From CAVPDE01 sp963702565 (GTDB taxonomy: Bacteria; Desulfobacterota; DSM-4660; Desulfatiglandales; HGW-15), in the NCBI GenBank assembly GCA_963702565.1, contig CAVPDE010000016.1, forward strand, positions 186,001 through 250,000: a stretch of 64,000 nucleotides of DNA, in the 5' to 3' direction. The stretch's first letter is position 1. Each line of letters starts with the position of its first letter. Under the pieces are notes generated by a model. The model ran no database searches. It was not told the origin of the DNA and saw only the letters and a program-made list of their open reading frames with translations. Both the position numbers and the translations under genes were made by a program. Below are positions 1-8,394 of the stretch, piece after piece.

Positions 1-86
1 TTGGCGGCATCCAGTGCGGCCTGGATTCCGCTTACGCCGGCTCCAACCACCATGATGGTCCCTACGCGATCAATGCCCGTCTTCAT
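1..86 (-). CDS. HdrA-like FAD-binding subunit, N-terminus only (cut by window edge)
   Basis: Reading leftwards from the ATG at 86 gives a protein beginning MKTGIDRVGTIMVVGAGVSG, followed by IQAALDAA. This is the GxGxxG dinucleotide-binding start typical of HdrA, the FAD subunit of heterodisulfide reductase-like electron-bifurcating complexes. Only 28 residues are inside the window, so later Fe-S motifs cannot be checked. It lies downstream of an HdrBC-like gene on the same strand, separated by about 220 bp holding a dispersed repeat. That neighbourhood supports HdrA over a generic flavoprotein. Confidence 0.7.
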   Translation of the reverse strand, partial: MKTGIDRVGTIMVVGAGVSGIQAALDAA

Positions 87-147
87 AGAATATCCTAGGT
101 TTCACCACAGAGGCCCGACGACGAATCAACCGATGTCGGATAAATCC

Positions 148-305
148 AGACGCTTGAGGGACAAAGGGACAAAGTGGCAAAGGCACAAAGTAACAGAGGG
201 TAAAGACAAAAATAGTAGTTTCCGCTTTGTGCCTCTGTGCCTGTGTGACTATGTCCCTTGTTTTGCTTTGCGCCTTTGTGCCTTTGCATCTTTGTGCCTA
301 TTTGG
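148..305. repeat. Dispersed CACAAAG-type inverted repeat, copy 1
   Basis: The left side is made of GGGACAAAG/GGCACAAAG words and the right side of their complements (CTTTGTGCCTCTGTGCC). A core of the form GGGTAAAGAMAAA, then TAGTTTCCGCTTTGTG, sits between them. The RNA would fold into a long imperfect hairpin. It lies between the HdrBC and HdrA genes. Five more copies occur at about 4254, 17803, 21362, 23131 and 25372. Confidence 0.8.
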
Positions 306-309
306 CAAA

Positions 310-1470
310 TCATTCTTCCCCCATGGCCGCAAGGACCACTTCGGAGATGTCCTTCACCTCCAGCACACCGCCCTTGTCCGACGTGACCACGCTGTCCTTG
401 AAATTTAACAGGCAGTAGGGACACGCGGTGGCCAGGATGTCGGCTCCCATGGCAACGGCCTGCTCCACCAGGATATCGGAGAAGCGCTGTCCTTTGAGCG
501 TTTCCATCCAGATCCTTCCTCCCCCGCCGCCGCAGCACAGGCTGTTTTCCCGGCACTCCACCTCATCCATCAGGGTGACCCCAGGGATACTTGCCAGCAC
601 CCTTCGCGGTTCTTCATAGATGCCGTTGTGCCGTCCCAGGTAGCAGGGGTCGTGGTAGACGATCTTTTTGCTGATGGGCTTTTTGTAGGAAAGCTTGCCC
701 TTGTCCAGAAGCGCTGCGAGGTATTGCGTCAGATGAAGAACTTTCACTGCGCCGTTCAGTCGAGGGTATTCTTCTTTGAATGTCGTATAGCAGTGGGGTG
801 AGCTGACGATGATCTCCTTGACCCCCTTTTCGCGAAAGGCAGCGATGTTGCTTTTTGCCAAGGATTCGAAGAGCGCTTCGTGCCCTGCTTTTCGAACACT
901 CTCGCCGCAACAGCTCTCCTTTTCCCCCAGTATGCCGAAGGAAGCGCCGGTCGATTGAAGCACCGTGGCTGTTGCTCGGGCCACACTCCCGAGCTTCGGG
1001 TCGTAGGCAAGCACGCAGCAGGGGGAGTAGAGCAGCTCGTGCTCCTCAGAGGAATAGGGCTGAATCCCCAGGCTCTCCGCCCAGACGGCACGTTTGCTCC
1101 GTTCATTGCCCCAGGGGTTGCCCTCGCCGCTGAGATTCCCTATGGCACTGCGGAGGCTTGCCGGCGCTTTTTCGTACTGGAACTCGAGCATGATTTTCCG
1201 CGCCGCCCGGATGACGTCGGTGATGGCTACCCCGCGAGGGCAACGGCTCACGCACTGGTTGCACGTGGAGCAGAGCCACCAGTCCTCGTCCTCCAGGTCC
1301 ACGAGTCCGTACCTGGACTGGCAGATCATCTTGTGAGTCATGAAGGAGCGCACCGTGTTCCAGGGACAGCTTGCCGAGCAGAGGCCGCACTGCCAGCAGA
1401 GCTTGAACGCGTCTCCCCCGGACTCCCTGATGAGATCAATGCCTTCCTTGAACGGTGCCAGGTATTCCAA
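310..1470 (-). CDS. HdrBC-like heterodisulfide reductase-related Fe-S protein
   Basis: The 386-aa protein has two N-terminal [4Fe-4S] ferredoxin motifs, CWQCGLCSASCP (about residues 25-36) and CSTCNQCVSRCP (about 67-78). Two cysteine-rich CCG-type domains follow, with SPCC...SCCGE and HDPCYLG...SLCCGGGGG. This is the HdrC plus HdrB arrangement in one chain, as in HdrD and GlcF-type proteins. In the family such proteins pass electrons between thiol/disulfide or quinone partners and an HdrA flavoprotein. It starts at a TTG with an upstream AAGGGGAC and lies 27 bp after an SDR gene, with HdrA next, so SDR-hdrBC-hdrA looks like one transcript. The electron partner cannot be read from the sequence. 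Confidence 0.82.
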   Translation of the reverse strand: MEYLAPFKEGIDLIRESGGDAFKLCWQCGLCSASCPWNTVRSFMTHKMICQSRYGLVDLEDEDWWLCSTCNQCVSRCPRGVAITDVIRAARKIMLEFQYEKAPASLRSAIGNLSGEGNPWGNERSKRAVWAESLGIQPYSSEEHELLYSPCCVLAYDPKLGSVARATATVLQSTGASFGILGEKESCCGESVRKAGHEALFESLAKSNIAAFREKGVKEIIVSSPHCYTTFKEEYPRLNGAVKVLHLTQYLAALLDKGKLSYKKPISKKIVYHDPCYLGRHNGIYEEPRRVLASIPGVTLMDEVECRENSLCCGGGGGRIWMETLKGQRFSDILVEQAVAMGADILATACPYCLLNFKDSVVTSDKGGVLEVKDISEVVLAAMGEE

Positions 1471-1497
1471 CTCTACTGTCCCCTTTTCAGCAACCTG

Positions 1498-2262
1498 CTA
1501 ATGCATTACCCTTCCGCCATCCACCAAAATTGTCTGTCCGGTGATGAAATCGCTCTCCGGAGAGGCCAGGAAAAGAGCTGCCCCTGTGAGATCTTCCGGC
1601 TTGACCACGCGGCCAAGGGGCGTCTTGGACGTGTCGTACTTGGTCACATCCGCAATGCCCCGGCTCGCCTCTGTGTCCGTGAACCCCGGAGCCACGCAGT
1701 TGATGCGGATTCCGTGAGGCCCCAGTTCGATAGCCAATGCCCTGGTCATGCCGATGATGCCTCCCTTGGAAGCCACGTAATGGGCAAAGCCGTGAGAGCC
1801 TGTGAAAAAAACCTCGGAAGCAATATTAATGATCTTGCCGTACCCCTGATTTTTCATGTAGGGGAACACACCCCTTGTGCATAGGAACGCCCCTTTCACA
1901 TTGACCCTCATGACAAGGTCCCATTCATCCGGATCGATCTCGTAAAAGGGTTTGCGCTTGAGCCCATCATAAATCGCTGCATTGTTGACCAGGATGTCCA
2001 CCTTTCCAAAAGCTTTAACTGCGGCTTCGGCCATGGCTGAGGTGTCTTTCATAAGACTCACGTCGCCCACAAAAGAGGACGCCTCCGCACCCATGGCCTT
2101 GATCTGTTTCACCGTTTCATCGAGATCTTCTTTGTCCTTGGGTCTCATGACGATATTCATGGCCACGACCTTTGCCCCTTCTTGAGCGAGCTTCAGGGCA
2201 AACGATCTTCCAAGCCCTCTGGCAGCCCCGGTCACGATGGCGACTCTGTCTTTAAGGCGCAT
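1498..2262 (-). CDS. Short-chain dehydrogenase/reductase (FabG-like)
   Basis: The 254-aa protein has the classical SDR layout. The N-terminal NAD(P)-binding TGAARGLG is at about residues 11-18, the structural NNA is at about 92, and the active-site Tyr and Lys are in YVASK (about 162-166). The C-terminus ends in the usual ITGQTILVDGG. The start is an ATG with AGGAGG upstream. It leads the SDR-hdrBC-hdrA operon, so its substrate oxidation may feed electrons to the Hdr-like complex; that is inference. Substrate specificity cannot be told, and FabG-type, hydroxyacyl-CoA and alcohol dehydrogenases all share these motifs. A divergent LysR gene next door probably regulates it. Confidence 0.85.
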   Translation of the reverse strand: MRLKDRVAIVTGAARGLGRSFALKLAQEGAKVVAMNIVMRPKDKEDLDETVKQIKAMGAEASSFVGDVSLMKDTSAMAEAAVKAFGKVDILVNNAAIYDGLKRKPFYEIDPDEWDLVMRVNVKGAFLCTRGVFPYMKNQGYGKIINIASEVFFTGSHGFAHYVASKGGIIGMTRALAIELGPHGIRINCVAPGFTDTEASRGIADVTKYDTSKTPLGRVVKPEDLTGAALFLASPESDFITGQTILVDGGRVMH

Positions 2263-2447
2263 AAGAACCTCCTCTCACCTCTTTCACCGCGTCTGTTAGA
2301 GTTCCCTGTCCTTCTGTTCCTGGACCTTCACCAGGTTGAAGGTTTCAGCAATGTTCCTTTGCTCCTTTTTTTCTAGAACTTTTGACAGTTTGAACGCATT
2401 AGCTCCAAAACCTGTTGACTTGTCAAAACAATAAGTTTTATATATGT

Positions 2448-2462
2448 ATAAGTTTCACTTAT
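2448..2462. promoter_or_regulatory. LysR-type operator dyad (ATAAG-N5-CTTAT)
   Basis: A perfect 15-bp dyad, ATAAGTTTCACTTAT, contains the T-N11-A pattern typical of LysR-regulator sites. It lies 9 bp before the ATG of the LysR gene at 2472, in the divergent region facing the SDR-hdr operon. The position suggests autorepression and control of the divergent operon. The TATAAG/CTTAT words resemble those at the ppsA and carboxylase operators. Confidence 0.55.
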
Positions 2463-2471
2463 AGATTCGCT

Positions 2472-3374
2472 ATGCAGATCAACCTCAATCATCTTCGAAT
2501 CTTCTACTACGCGGCCAAAGAGAAAAACCTCACCAAAGCCGCAGAAGCTCTCTTTGTTACCCAGCCGGCCGTGACCATGCAGATCAAAGCCCTGGAGCAG
2601 TACCTTGAAACGGCCCTGTTCCGGAAAAGAGGAAAGTTTCTCGAACTCACGGACCAGGGAAGCATGCTTTTCAATTACGCTGAAAAAATATTCCGTGTTG
2701 TCGATGAAATGGATCACGCGTTAAAGGGCTTCGCCTCCCTGACCAATGGTTCCCTCATCATCGGCACCACACGCAGTTTTGCGCGGCACCTTATGCCCGG
2801 ACTCCTTTCACGCTACCAGGAGAAATTTCCAGGCATAAAAGTGTCTCTGGAGGTGGGGAGCTCCAGCGAAATCGCCGAAGGCGTAGCGGCTTTCAAATAT
2901 GACTTGGGGATTATCGGGCGGATCCCGCTCCCGGCCAAAGTAAAGGCGGTTCCGTATACGCCGGAGGAGTTTTGCCTGGTCGTGTCACCGGATCATCGTT
3001 TTGCCAAAAGGGGGGTCGTCTCTTGCCGGGAACTGCGGAGCGAACCGATTATCATTCGGGAACCGGGGTCAGGTTCCAGGCATTTCATGCTGTCCTTCCT
3101 GGCCTCCCATGGGGTGAAGCCCTCGGTCCTCGTTGAGGCGGGCAGCGTCGAGTTCATCAAAGAGTACATTATCCAGGGCCGCGGCATCTCTTTCCTCTAC
3201 AAACCCGAAGTTCAGTTGGAAGCGAAAATGGGTCTCCTCAAACCCCTGGAGCTTGTGGAAGGGCCTATTTCCATTCAAACGGTCATCGTGGTTCCAGACG
3301 GTGTTACCCTCTCGCCGCCTTCTCGTGCCTTTCTCGATGTGGTCGGCTCTCCCCCGTCTTCTGAGGCAAAGTAG
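2472..3374 (+). CDS. LysR-family transcriptional regulator
   Basis: This 300-aa protein starts at the ATG giving MQINLNHLRIFYYAA, the usual LysR N-terminus; an upstream in-frame ATG at 2415 would add 19 unlikely residues. The winged helix-turn-helix fills about residues 1-65 (AAEALFVTQPAVTMQIKALE). The rest is the two-lobed co-inducer domain. It is divergent from the SDR-hdrBC-hdrA operon and has a T-N11-A dyad just upstream, so control of that operon and itself is likely. The inducer is unknown. The second LysR protein of the window (7064-8023) is a paralogue with a very similar first 60 residues. Confidence 0.9.
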   Translation: MQINLNHLRIFYYAAKEKNLTKAAEALFVTQPAVTMQIKALEQYLETALFRKRGKFLELTDQGSMLFNYAEKIFRVVDEMDHALKGFASLTNGSLIIGTTRSFARHLMPGLLSRYQEKFPGIKVSLEVGSSSEIAEGVAAFKYDLGIIGRIPLPAKVKAVPYTPEEFCLVVSPDHRFAKRGVVSCRELRSEPIIIREPGSGSRHFMLSFLASHGVKPSVLVEAGSVEFIKEYIIQGRGISFLYKPEVQLEAKMGLLKPLELVEGPISIQTVIVVPDGVTLSPPSRAFLDVVGSPPSSEAK

Positions 3375-3459
3375 AAAGAGAAAATTCTTGACACTCCTGT
3401 CGGACTTATTCTCTTATGAATGCACTTCCGTCACCCGAAAAGCTGCCCTGGAACCAAAG

Positions 3460-3572
3460 AAATCCCTCCCCCTTGAGGGGGGAGGGGCAGGGTGGGGGTG
3501 AAAAATATGCAGCTCTCGTTTTTCCCCCTCCCCTTTATCCCCTCCCACCAGGGGAGGGGAAAGGTAGTAGTC
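3460..3572. repeat. G/C-tract palindromic intergenic repeat
   Basis: Blocks of the kind CCCTCCCCC...GGGGGGAGGGG and CCCCTCCCACCAGGGGAGGGG form nested hairpins in the 270-bp gap between the LysR gene and the transglutaminase-like gene. A shortened relative lies at about 15950-15992, and related runs at 38660-38718. It is probably a REP-like mobile palindrome; nothing coding is visible in it. Confidence 0.6.
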
Positions 3573-3642
3573 GGAAAAGCTACCGACCGGTGCTTGCTGC
3601 ATGTACTCTTGTAGCTCGGCACCTCTTAATCAACGGTTGAAC

Positions 3643-4263
3643 ATGGACATGAAAAAATTCCTGGAGCCCACACCTTATATTGATTGCGATGCCGAACCTG
3701 TGAAGGAGAAGGCAAGGGAGATCGTCCAGGGACTTACCGCTCAACGCAAGAAAGCCATAAAGATTTTTTATGCCGTCAGGGACGGCATCAAGTACACCAT
3801 CTATGGAAAAAGATCCCTGCCTGAGCACTTCCGCGCAAGCTTTGTCCTCTCATCAGGTGAAGGGTATTGTGTTCAAAAGGCCATTCTTCTGGTGGCCCTG
3901 GCTAGGGCAGCCTCCATTTCGGCACGTCTCAGATTGGCGGCCATCAGGAGTCATCTCGTGCCCAAAGAAATGCTGGAAAAAAGGGGCTCCAACTTGTTCC
4001 CCTATCACGGGTATGCCGACCTGTATCTTGAAGGATCCTGGGTCAAGGTGACGCCTACCTTTGACATCGATTCCTGCGTCGATGCAGGCCTCCGGCCGGT
4101 GGATTTTGACGGTGAACATGACGCGCTCTTGCCCTCAACAACGCTTGATGGCAGACTCCATATTGAATATGTCGAAGACAGGGGCTCTTTCGAAGACGTT
4201 CCCTTTGACACCATCATGGCTGCTTCGCTCCGTCACAAGTATGTCAACTCTTCAGGGACATAG
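3643..4263 (+). CDS. Transglutaminase-like domain protein
   Basis: The 206-aa protein has the transglutaminase/arylamine-acetyltransferase core triad. A Cys lies in GEGYCVQKA, a His in YHGYADLYLEG and an Asp in TPTFD. The start is placed at the ATG giving MDMKKFLEP because residues from the longer frame (3601) show no family pattern. Bacterial members of this family are mostly uncharacterised cysteine hydrolases or amidases, and no signal peptide is seen. The reading frame ends inside a dispersed CACAAAG repeat, so the last few residues may be repeat-derived. It lies upstream of the Tm-1-like pair on the same strand; a functional link is only suggested by position. Confidence 0.75.
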   Translation: MDMKKFLEPTPYIDCDAEPVKEKAREIVQGLTAQRKKAIKIFYAVRDGIKYTIYGKRSLPEHFRASFVLSSGEGYCVQKAILLVALARAASISARLRLAAIRSHLVPKEMLEKRGSNLFPYHGYADLYLEGSWVKVTPTFDIDSCVDAGLRPVDFDGEHDALLPSTTLDGRLHIEYVEDRGSFEDVPFDTIMAASLRHKYVNSSGT

Positions 4264-4386
4264 GGACAAAGTGGCAAAGATGCAAAGGGTAAAGAAAAGA
4301 AGAAGTTTTCTGCTTTGTGCCTCTGTGCCTATGTCCCTCTGTATCTCGCTTCTATGCTTTGTGCCTTTGCAACTTTGTCCCTGCGC
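4254..4386. repeat. Dispersed CACAAAG-type inverted repeat, copy 2
   Basis: GGGACAAAGTGGCAAAG words are followed by the core GGGTAAAGAAAAG and TTTTCTGCTTTGTGCC, then complementary CTTTGTGCC words. It overlaps the stop codon region of the transglutaminase-like gene and fills the gap before the first Tm-1-like gene. Confidence 0.8.
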
Positions 4387-4454
4387 GGTGCACAAACCAA
4401 AATGAAGTCAGAACCCAAAGGCGAAGCTTTATCTCTCATTTCCACAGGCAGACC

Positions 4455-5693
4455 ATGAAGCGCAAAGGCGTTCTCATCCTCGCAACCATGGACACCAAAG
4501 GTCCGGAAGCCCTGTATGTGCGAAAAAAAATAGACGAACAGGGACTCAGGCCCACCCTCATGGATTTGTCCACCAGGGGCCGGAGGCAGAGCAGCGGAGC
4601 GGACATCGGGTCGGCTGAGGTGGCCAAGGCAGGCGGCGCCAGTCTCAACCTTCTGGCCTCCTCAAGCGACAGGGGCCGCAACACGGAGGCGATAGTCTCA
4701 GGCGCAGTCAAGATCGCGCACAGACTTTTGCGAGAAAACAGAATCCACGGCATCCTCGGCCTAGGCGGCTACAGCGGCTCTCTCATGACCTCAGAGGTGA
4801 TGCACTCCCTGCCCTTCGGCTTTCCCAAGATCCTGGTTTCATCGGCTGCTGCCATCCCTGGTCTCTCGACCCGGTTCATTCAAACAAGTGACATCCTCCT
4901 GTTCCATTCGGTGGTCGAAATTGCCGGATTGACCGGGCTGCTCAAGAATGTTCTGGAGCGGGCTGTTTTTGCCATGGTGGGAATATTGCACGATCAAGTG
5001 ACAGAGCCTTCCGCCGACAAAAGGAAGGCGATCGCCATGAGCATGTTGAGCCCCTGCGAAGGATGCGCGCGGGCAGCGCGAGCGGCCCTCGAGAAAAGAG
5101 CCTATCCGGTCGTCGGGTTTCATGCAACCGGCATCGGCGACCGGGCCATGGAAGCCATGATCTCCGGAGGGCTGTTCAGAGGTGTGATTGATCTGGCGCC
5201 GGGTGGAGTGGGAGAGCACCTGTACGGGTTCATGAGGGATGCAGGGCCGACCCGCTTGGAAGCCGCGGGAAGGATGGGCATTCCCCAGATCATCTCCACC
5301 TGTGGAGTGAACCACATCACCCCTCGGAAATCAAAGTACACACGCGAGCACGACTTGCGGCGAAGACACGATATCGACAGGCTTCGTACGTGGCTCAGGA
5401 TGTCTCCCAGAGAGTTGAAGGAAGTGGCCGTCCTGTTCGCTGAAAAACTGAATCTGTCCCAAGGCCCGGTCAGCGTGGTGATTCCTCTCAGGGGATGGTC
5501 TTCTGTGGACGCTCCGGGCAACGCGACTTACGACCCTGAAGAGGACCGGATCTTCACCACCGAGCTCAGGAAGACTCTCAAAAAAGAGATACCGATTGCA
5601 GAGGTGGACGCCAACATGGAAGACCCTGAGTTTGCACAAGCACTGGTCAAGCTCGCCTTGGAGATGTTTGAGGGGGGGTCATCTTATGCCTAA
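4455..5693 (+). CDS. Tm-1-like (UPF0261) ATP-binding domain protein, first paralogue
   Basis: The 412-aa protein begins MKRKGVLILATMDTKGPEAL, the hallmark of the UPF0261/Tm-1-like family. It has a glycine-rich GLGGYSGSLMTSEVM segment and the conserved PFGFPKILVSS. In plants the related N-terminal domain of Tm-1 binds ATP and inhibits tobamovirus replication; the bacterial role is not established. Codons before 4455 fall in a repeat, so the ATG there is chosen. It overlaps the next gene by 8 bp (ATGCCTAA), which indicates translational coupling with its paralogue. The TIM-barrel partner often fused or adjacent in this family is not seen here. Confidence 0.85.
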   Translation: MKRKGVLILATMDTKGPEALYVRKKIDEQGLRPTLMDLSTRGRRQSSGADIGSAEVAKAGGASLNLLASSSDRGRNTEAIVSGAVKIAHRLLRENRIHGILGLGGYSGSLMTSEVMHSLPFGFPKILVSSAAAIPGLSTRFIQTSDILLFHSVVEIAGLTGLLKNVLERAVFAMVGILHDQVTEPSADKRKAIAMSMLSPCEGCARAARAALEKRAYPVVGFHATGIGDRAMEAMISGGLFRGVIDLAPGGVGEHLYGFMRDAGPTRLEAAGRMGIPQIISTCGVNHITPRKSKYTREHDLRRRHDIDRLRTWLRMSPRELKEVAVLFAEKLNLSQGPVSVVIPLRGWSSVDAPGNATYDPEEDRIFTTELRKTLKKEIPIAEVDANMEDPEFAQALVKLALEMFEGGSSYA

Positions 5694-6951
5694 GCACATC
5701 GTCATCCTCAGCAGCCTCGACACCAAAGGCGAAGAGGCCAGCTATCTCAAAGACCTCATCGAGTCCCAAGGGTTCAAAACCATCCTCATGGACACTTCCA
5801 TCGGAGGAGAGCCGGCCCTTCAACCGGACATTTCATCGGAGGAAGTCGCTCGTCTGGGAGGCGGGAACATCCGGGACATCAGGGCCTCCAGGAACACGGG
5901 GCAAGTCACTCCCATCATGATCAAAGGAGCGAGCACCAAGGTTCAGGAATTGCTCGCCAAGGGACTTCTGGATGGAATCATCTCATTCGGCGGCGCGTCC
6001 AACACGACTTCCGCAACCAGCGTCATGAAAGCCCTTCCCTTCGGCATCCCCAAGCTCATGGTCTCCAGCACCGCCTCCATGCCGGCCTACGCTGCCAAGT
6101 ACATCGGCACGAAGGACATCACCATGATGCATTCCGTAGTGGATATCTCGGGTCTCAACGATCTCACCAAGGCTGTGCTGGAGAGAGCGGCAGGAGGGAT
6201 ATGCGGCATGGCGGCTGCGAGCGGAGGCCCGGTCAAACCGGTCAGCACCTCCCCGCTCATCGCGATGACCACCTTCAAGTTCGCTGAAGAATGCGGGCAG
6301 CATGCCATGGCTCTTCTCGAAAAAAAGGGGTACACGGTGATCCCTTTTCACGCCCAGGGCATCGGCGACAGTGCCATGGAAGAGCTCATCGAGCAGGGTC
6401 TGTTTCAGGGGGTCCTTGATCTGGTCCCCGCCGGGGTGATCGAAGAACTCCTGGGCGGCAACCGGGCTGCCGGTGCCCTTCGTCTTGAATCGGCAGGAAG
6501 AGCGGGGATCCCGCAAGTCTACACTCCTTGTGGTTTTGACATGCTCAGTTGCGGGCCCTTGAGCCGAAGAGAAGCTGGAGATCCCCTCTGGACAAGCCTG
6601 CGGCTCGCTGACCGCAAGATCTTTATTCCCGATGAATTCAGGGTTCAGGCCCGCACAAGGGGAGACGAAGTGTGCAAAGTGGCGGAAGTGGTCAGCCGGA
6701 AACTCAACGCCTCCAAAGGGCCGGCGAGATTTTTCATTCCCACGCAGGGTTGGTCCTCCCTCAGTTCGAAGGGGGCGGATCTCTATGAACCTGTCACGGA
6801 CGCTCTCTTTGCGCCGGTGCTGAAAAAGAGCCTCCGGCGTGACATCGAAGTTGCCGAACTCCCCATGGAGCTCAATTCCCCGGAGTTTGCAGAAGCCCTC
6901 GTCACGGCTCTGGACGGGATGATTAAAGAATCGCTCCGTACCAAAGCATGA
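5686..6951 (+). CDS. Tm-1-like (UPF0261) ATP-binding domain protein, second paralogue
   Basis: The 421-aa protein starts MPKHIVILSSLDTKGEEASY and aligns by eye with the preceding protein over its whole length. Shared blocks include SFGGASNTTSATSVM against GLGGYSGSLMTSEVM, PFGIPKLMVSS, FHAQGIGDSAMEELI and the C-terminal PEFAEALV. The 8-bp overlap means the two are probably made together, perhaps as a heteromer; that is inference. The residues that differ in the glycine-rich loop may mark different nucleotide binding. A strong hairpin follows (6959-7010). No reaction can be assigned. Confidence 0.85.
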   Translation: MPKHIVILSSLDTKGEEASYLKDLIESQGFKTILMDTSIGGEPALQPDISSEEVARLGGGNIRDIRASRNTGQVTPIMIKGASTKVQELLAKGLLDGIISFGGASNTTSATSVMKALPFGIPKLMVSSTASMPAYAAKYIGTKDITMMHSVVDISGLNDLTKAVLERAAGGICGMAAASGGPVKPVSTSPLIAMTTFKFAEECGQHAMALLEKKGYTVIPFHAQGIGDSAMEELIEQGLFQGVLDLVPAGVIEELLGGNRAAGALRLESAGRAGIPQVYTPCGFDMLSCGPLSRREAGDPLWTSLRLADRKIFIPDEFRVQARTRGDEVCKVAEVVSRKLNASKGPARFFIPTQGWSSLSSKGADLYEPVTDALFAPVLKKSLRRDIEVAELPMELNSPEFAEALVTALDGMIKESLRTKA

Positions 6952-6958
6952 TGGTTTC

Positions 6959-7010
6959 GTAGGGGAGGGGTTCATCCCCTCCCGCGGGCGGGCATGAAGC
7001 CCTCCCCTAC
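6959..7010. terminator. Hairpin between convergent genes
   Basis: GTAGGGGAGGG...CCCTCCCCTAC arms of about 17 bp with one mismatch enclose a GC-rich loop containing its own small palindrome. It sits between the convergent Tm-1-like and LysR genes, so it may end both transcripts. There is no clear T-run, so it may instead be a mobile palindrome. Confidence 0.55.
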
Positions 7011-7063
7011 ATTTCCGGCAGCCTTTGTCACGGCTGTTTAACTGAACGGCAAGCAATAGGCGG

Positions 7064-8023
7064 CTACAATTTTGCTCCCTGCCACTGAGCGAAGTATTCG
7101 GCCATGACCTTTTGCATTCCCCCTTCCTGCGGGCCTTGGGTCGCCATCTTTTCGAGCATATCCACAAAGGCTCTCGCCGGATGGGAAAGGTGTTGACCCT
7201 TGAGATAGGCAATGCTCACATCGAGAAAAGGATTTTCTCCGGCCACTGGAACGGCAGCCAAGCGCTTCTCACGGATTTCAACAGCCACCGCTTCCTCCAC
7301 CAGAAAGGATATCCCCTCCCCCCGCTGCACCAGTTGTTTGATGAATTCCGTGTTGCTTGTCTCCATGAGCACCTTGGGGGCGAGCCCTTTCCTGCTGAAC
7401 AGTTCGTTCACCTGTTTCCGGGTCCCTGAACCTACCTCCTTCATGATCATGGGCTCATGGACCAGTTCTTCCACAGACACGCTCTTCTTCTTGGCCAAGC
7501 CGTGAGTGGGAGAAAGAATAAGCACCAACTGATCCCGCTTAAAGGGCAGGAAGGTGATATTAGGGTCCTCCTCCACCCTTGCGATCACAGCCACCTCGTT
7601 TTTCAAATCCAGCAGACTGCGCAGGATATCCATAGAACTCCCTTCGTCAAGGTGAACCTTGATTAGGGGAAAGGCTTCGTGAAAACTGGAGATGAGGAAC
7701 GGCATGAAGTAGCGAGCGTAAGCTTTGCTGGTCCCCAAACGGAGAGTCCCACGCTTCAACTTCCGCATCTCTTCGATCACGTCTTCGACTTCTCTTTCGT
7801 ACTCGAAAATTCTTCTTGCGTACTCGTAAAGCGTACTCCCTTCTTCACTCAGGTAGAGGCTGCGCCCTTTTTTCTTGAAAAGCTTGAGATCGCACTGGTC
7901 CTCAAAGGTTCTTATCTGGGCTGTCACAGCGGGTTGGGTGATGCAGAGTTTTTTCGCAGCACTGGTGAAACTGCCGGTTCGTGCAGCTTCATAGAAGACT
8001 CGAAGCTGATTGAGGTTGATCAT
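7064..8023 (-). CDS. LysR-family regulator, probable regulator of the phenol cluster
   Basis: The 319-aa protein has the N-terminal winged helix (INLNQLRVFYEAA...CITQPAVTAQIRTFE) and a C-terminal effector-binding domain with the usual SFLVEEAV segment. It is transcribed away from ppsA across a 371-bp region carrying several TATAAG/CTTATA dyads, including the block at 8076-8119 that is repeated before the carboxylase operon. This arrangement makes it the best candidate for co-regulating ppsAB and the ppc-like genes. The effector could be phenol, phenylphosphate or 4-hydroxybenzoate; this is inference. The C-terminus runs about 20 residues past the usual end. Confidence 0.88.
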   Translation of the reverse strand: MINLNQLRVFYEAARTGSFTSAAKKLCITQPAVTAQIRTFEDQCDLKLFKKKGRSLYLSEEGSTLYEYARRIFEYEREVEDVIEEMRKLKRGTLRLGTSKAYARYFMPFLISSFHEAFPLIKVHLDEGSSMDILRSLLDLKNEVAVIARVEEDPNITFLPFKRDQLVLILSPTHGLAKKKSVSVEELVHEPMIMKEVGSGTRKQVNELFSRKGLAPKVLMETSNTEFIKQLVQRGEGISFLVEEAVAVEIREKRLAAVPVAGENPFLDVSIAYLKGQHLSHPARAFVDMLEKMATQGPQEGGMQKVMAEYFAQWQGAKL

Positions 8024-8075
8024 GGTTCAATCTCCCCAGGTTTATGCTAACCGTTTCTTATATACGAAGCCAACC

Positions 8076-8144
8076 TATAAGGCAAAGTTATATATATCAT
8101 AAGAAAAAACTAATTGACATAACTCCCGATTTCCTCAATATGAT
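8076..8144 (+). promoter_or_regulatory. LysR operator and sigma70-type promoter of ppsA
   Basis: The block has a TATAA-N7-TTATA dyad and the overlapping TTATATATATCATAA (8088-8102, T-N11-A type). Eleven bases later comes TTGACA (8114-8119), with TATGAT (8139-8144) as a -10 candidate at a long 19-bp spacing; AATATG at 17 bp is the alternative. Positions 8076-8119 match 13144-13187 at 37 of 44 bases with identical internal spacing. The site just upstream of the -35 suits activation by a LysR protein. Confidence 0.72.
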
Positions 8145-8394
8145 AGGTTTGTTTTCCCCTCGTACACGTTTTCCAACCTATCATCAAAACCCTCTTTCTG
8201 GCAGACGGTTTCAATATGGATGGCTCCATTTCTGTCACAAGAACCTCTATCCCTCTTTTTTTCAGAGCCGGTCCCCATCTTTACAGTACCGGGGAGACCT
8301 TTGCGACGTTGGTAACCTCGCAATATCCGTGCTGGTATTGCGGAAAACCGTATCGGCGTTTCCACAACCTAAACCTTATAAGAGGAGGGCGAAA

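Noticed and set aside
2373..2717. Protein-coding frame opposite the start of the first LysR gene
   Set aside because: It is antisense to the conserved helix-turn-helix and has no family features.
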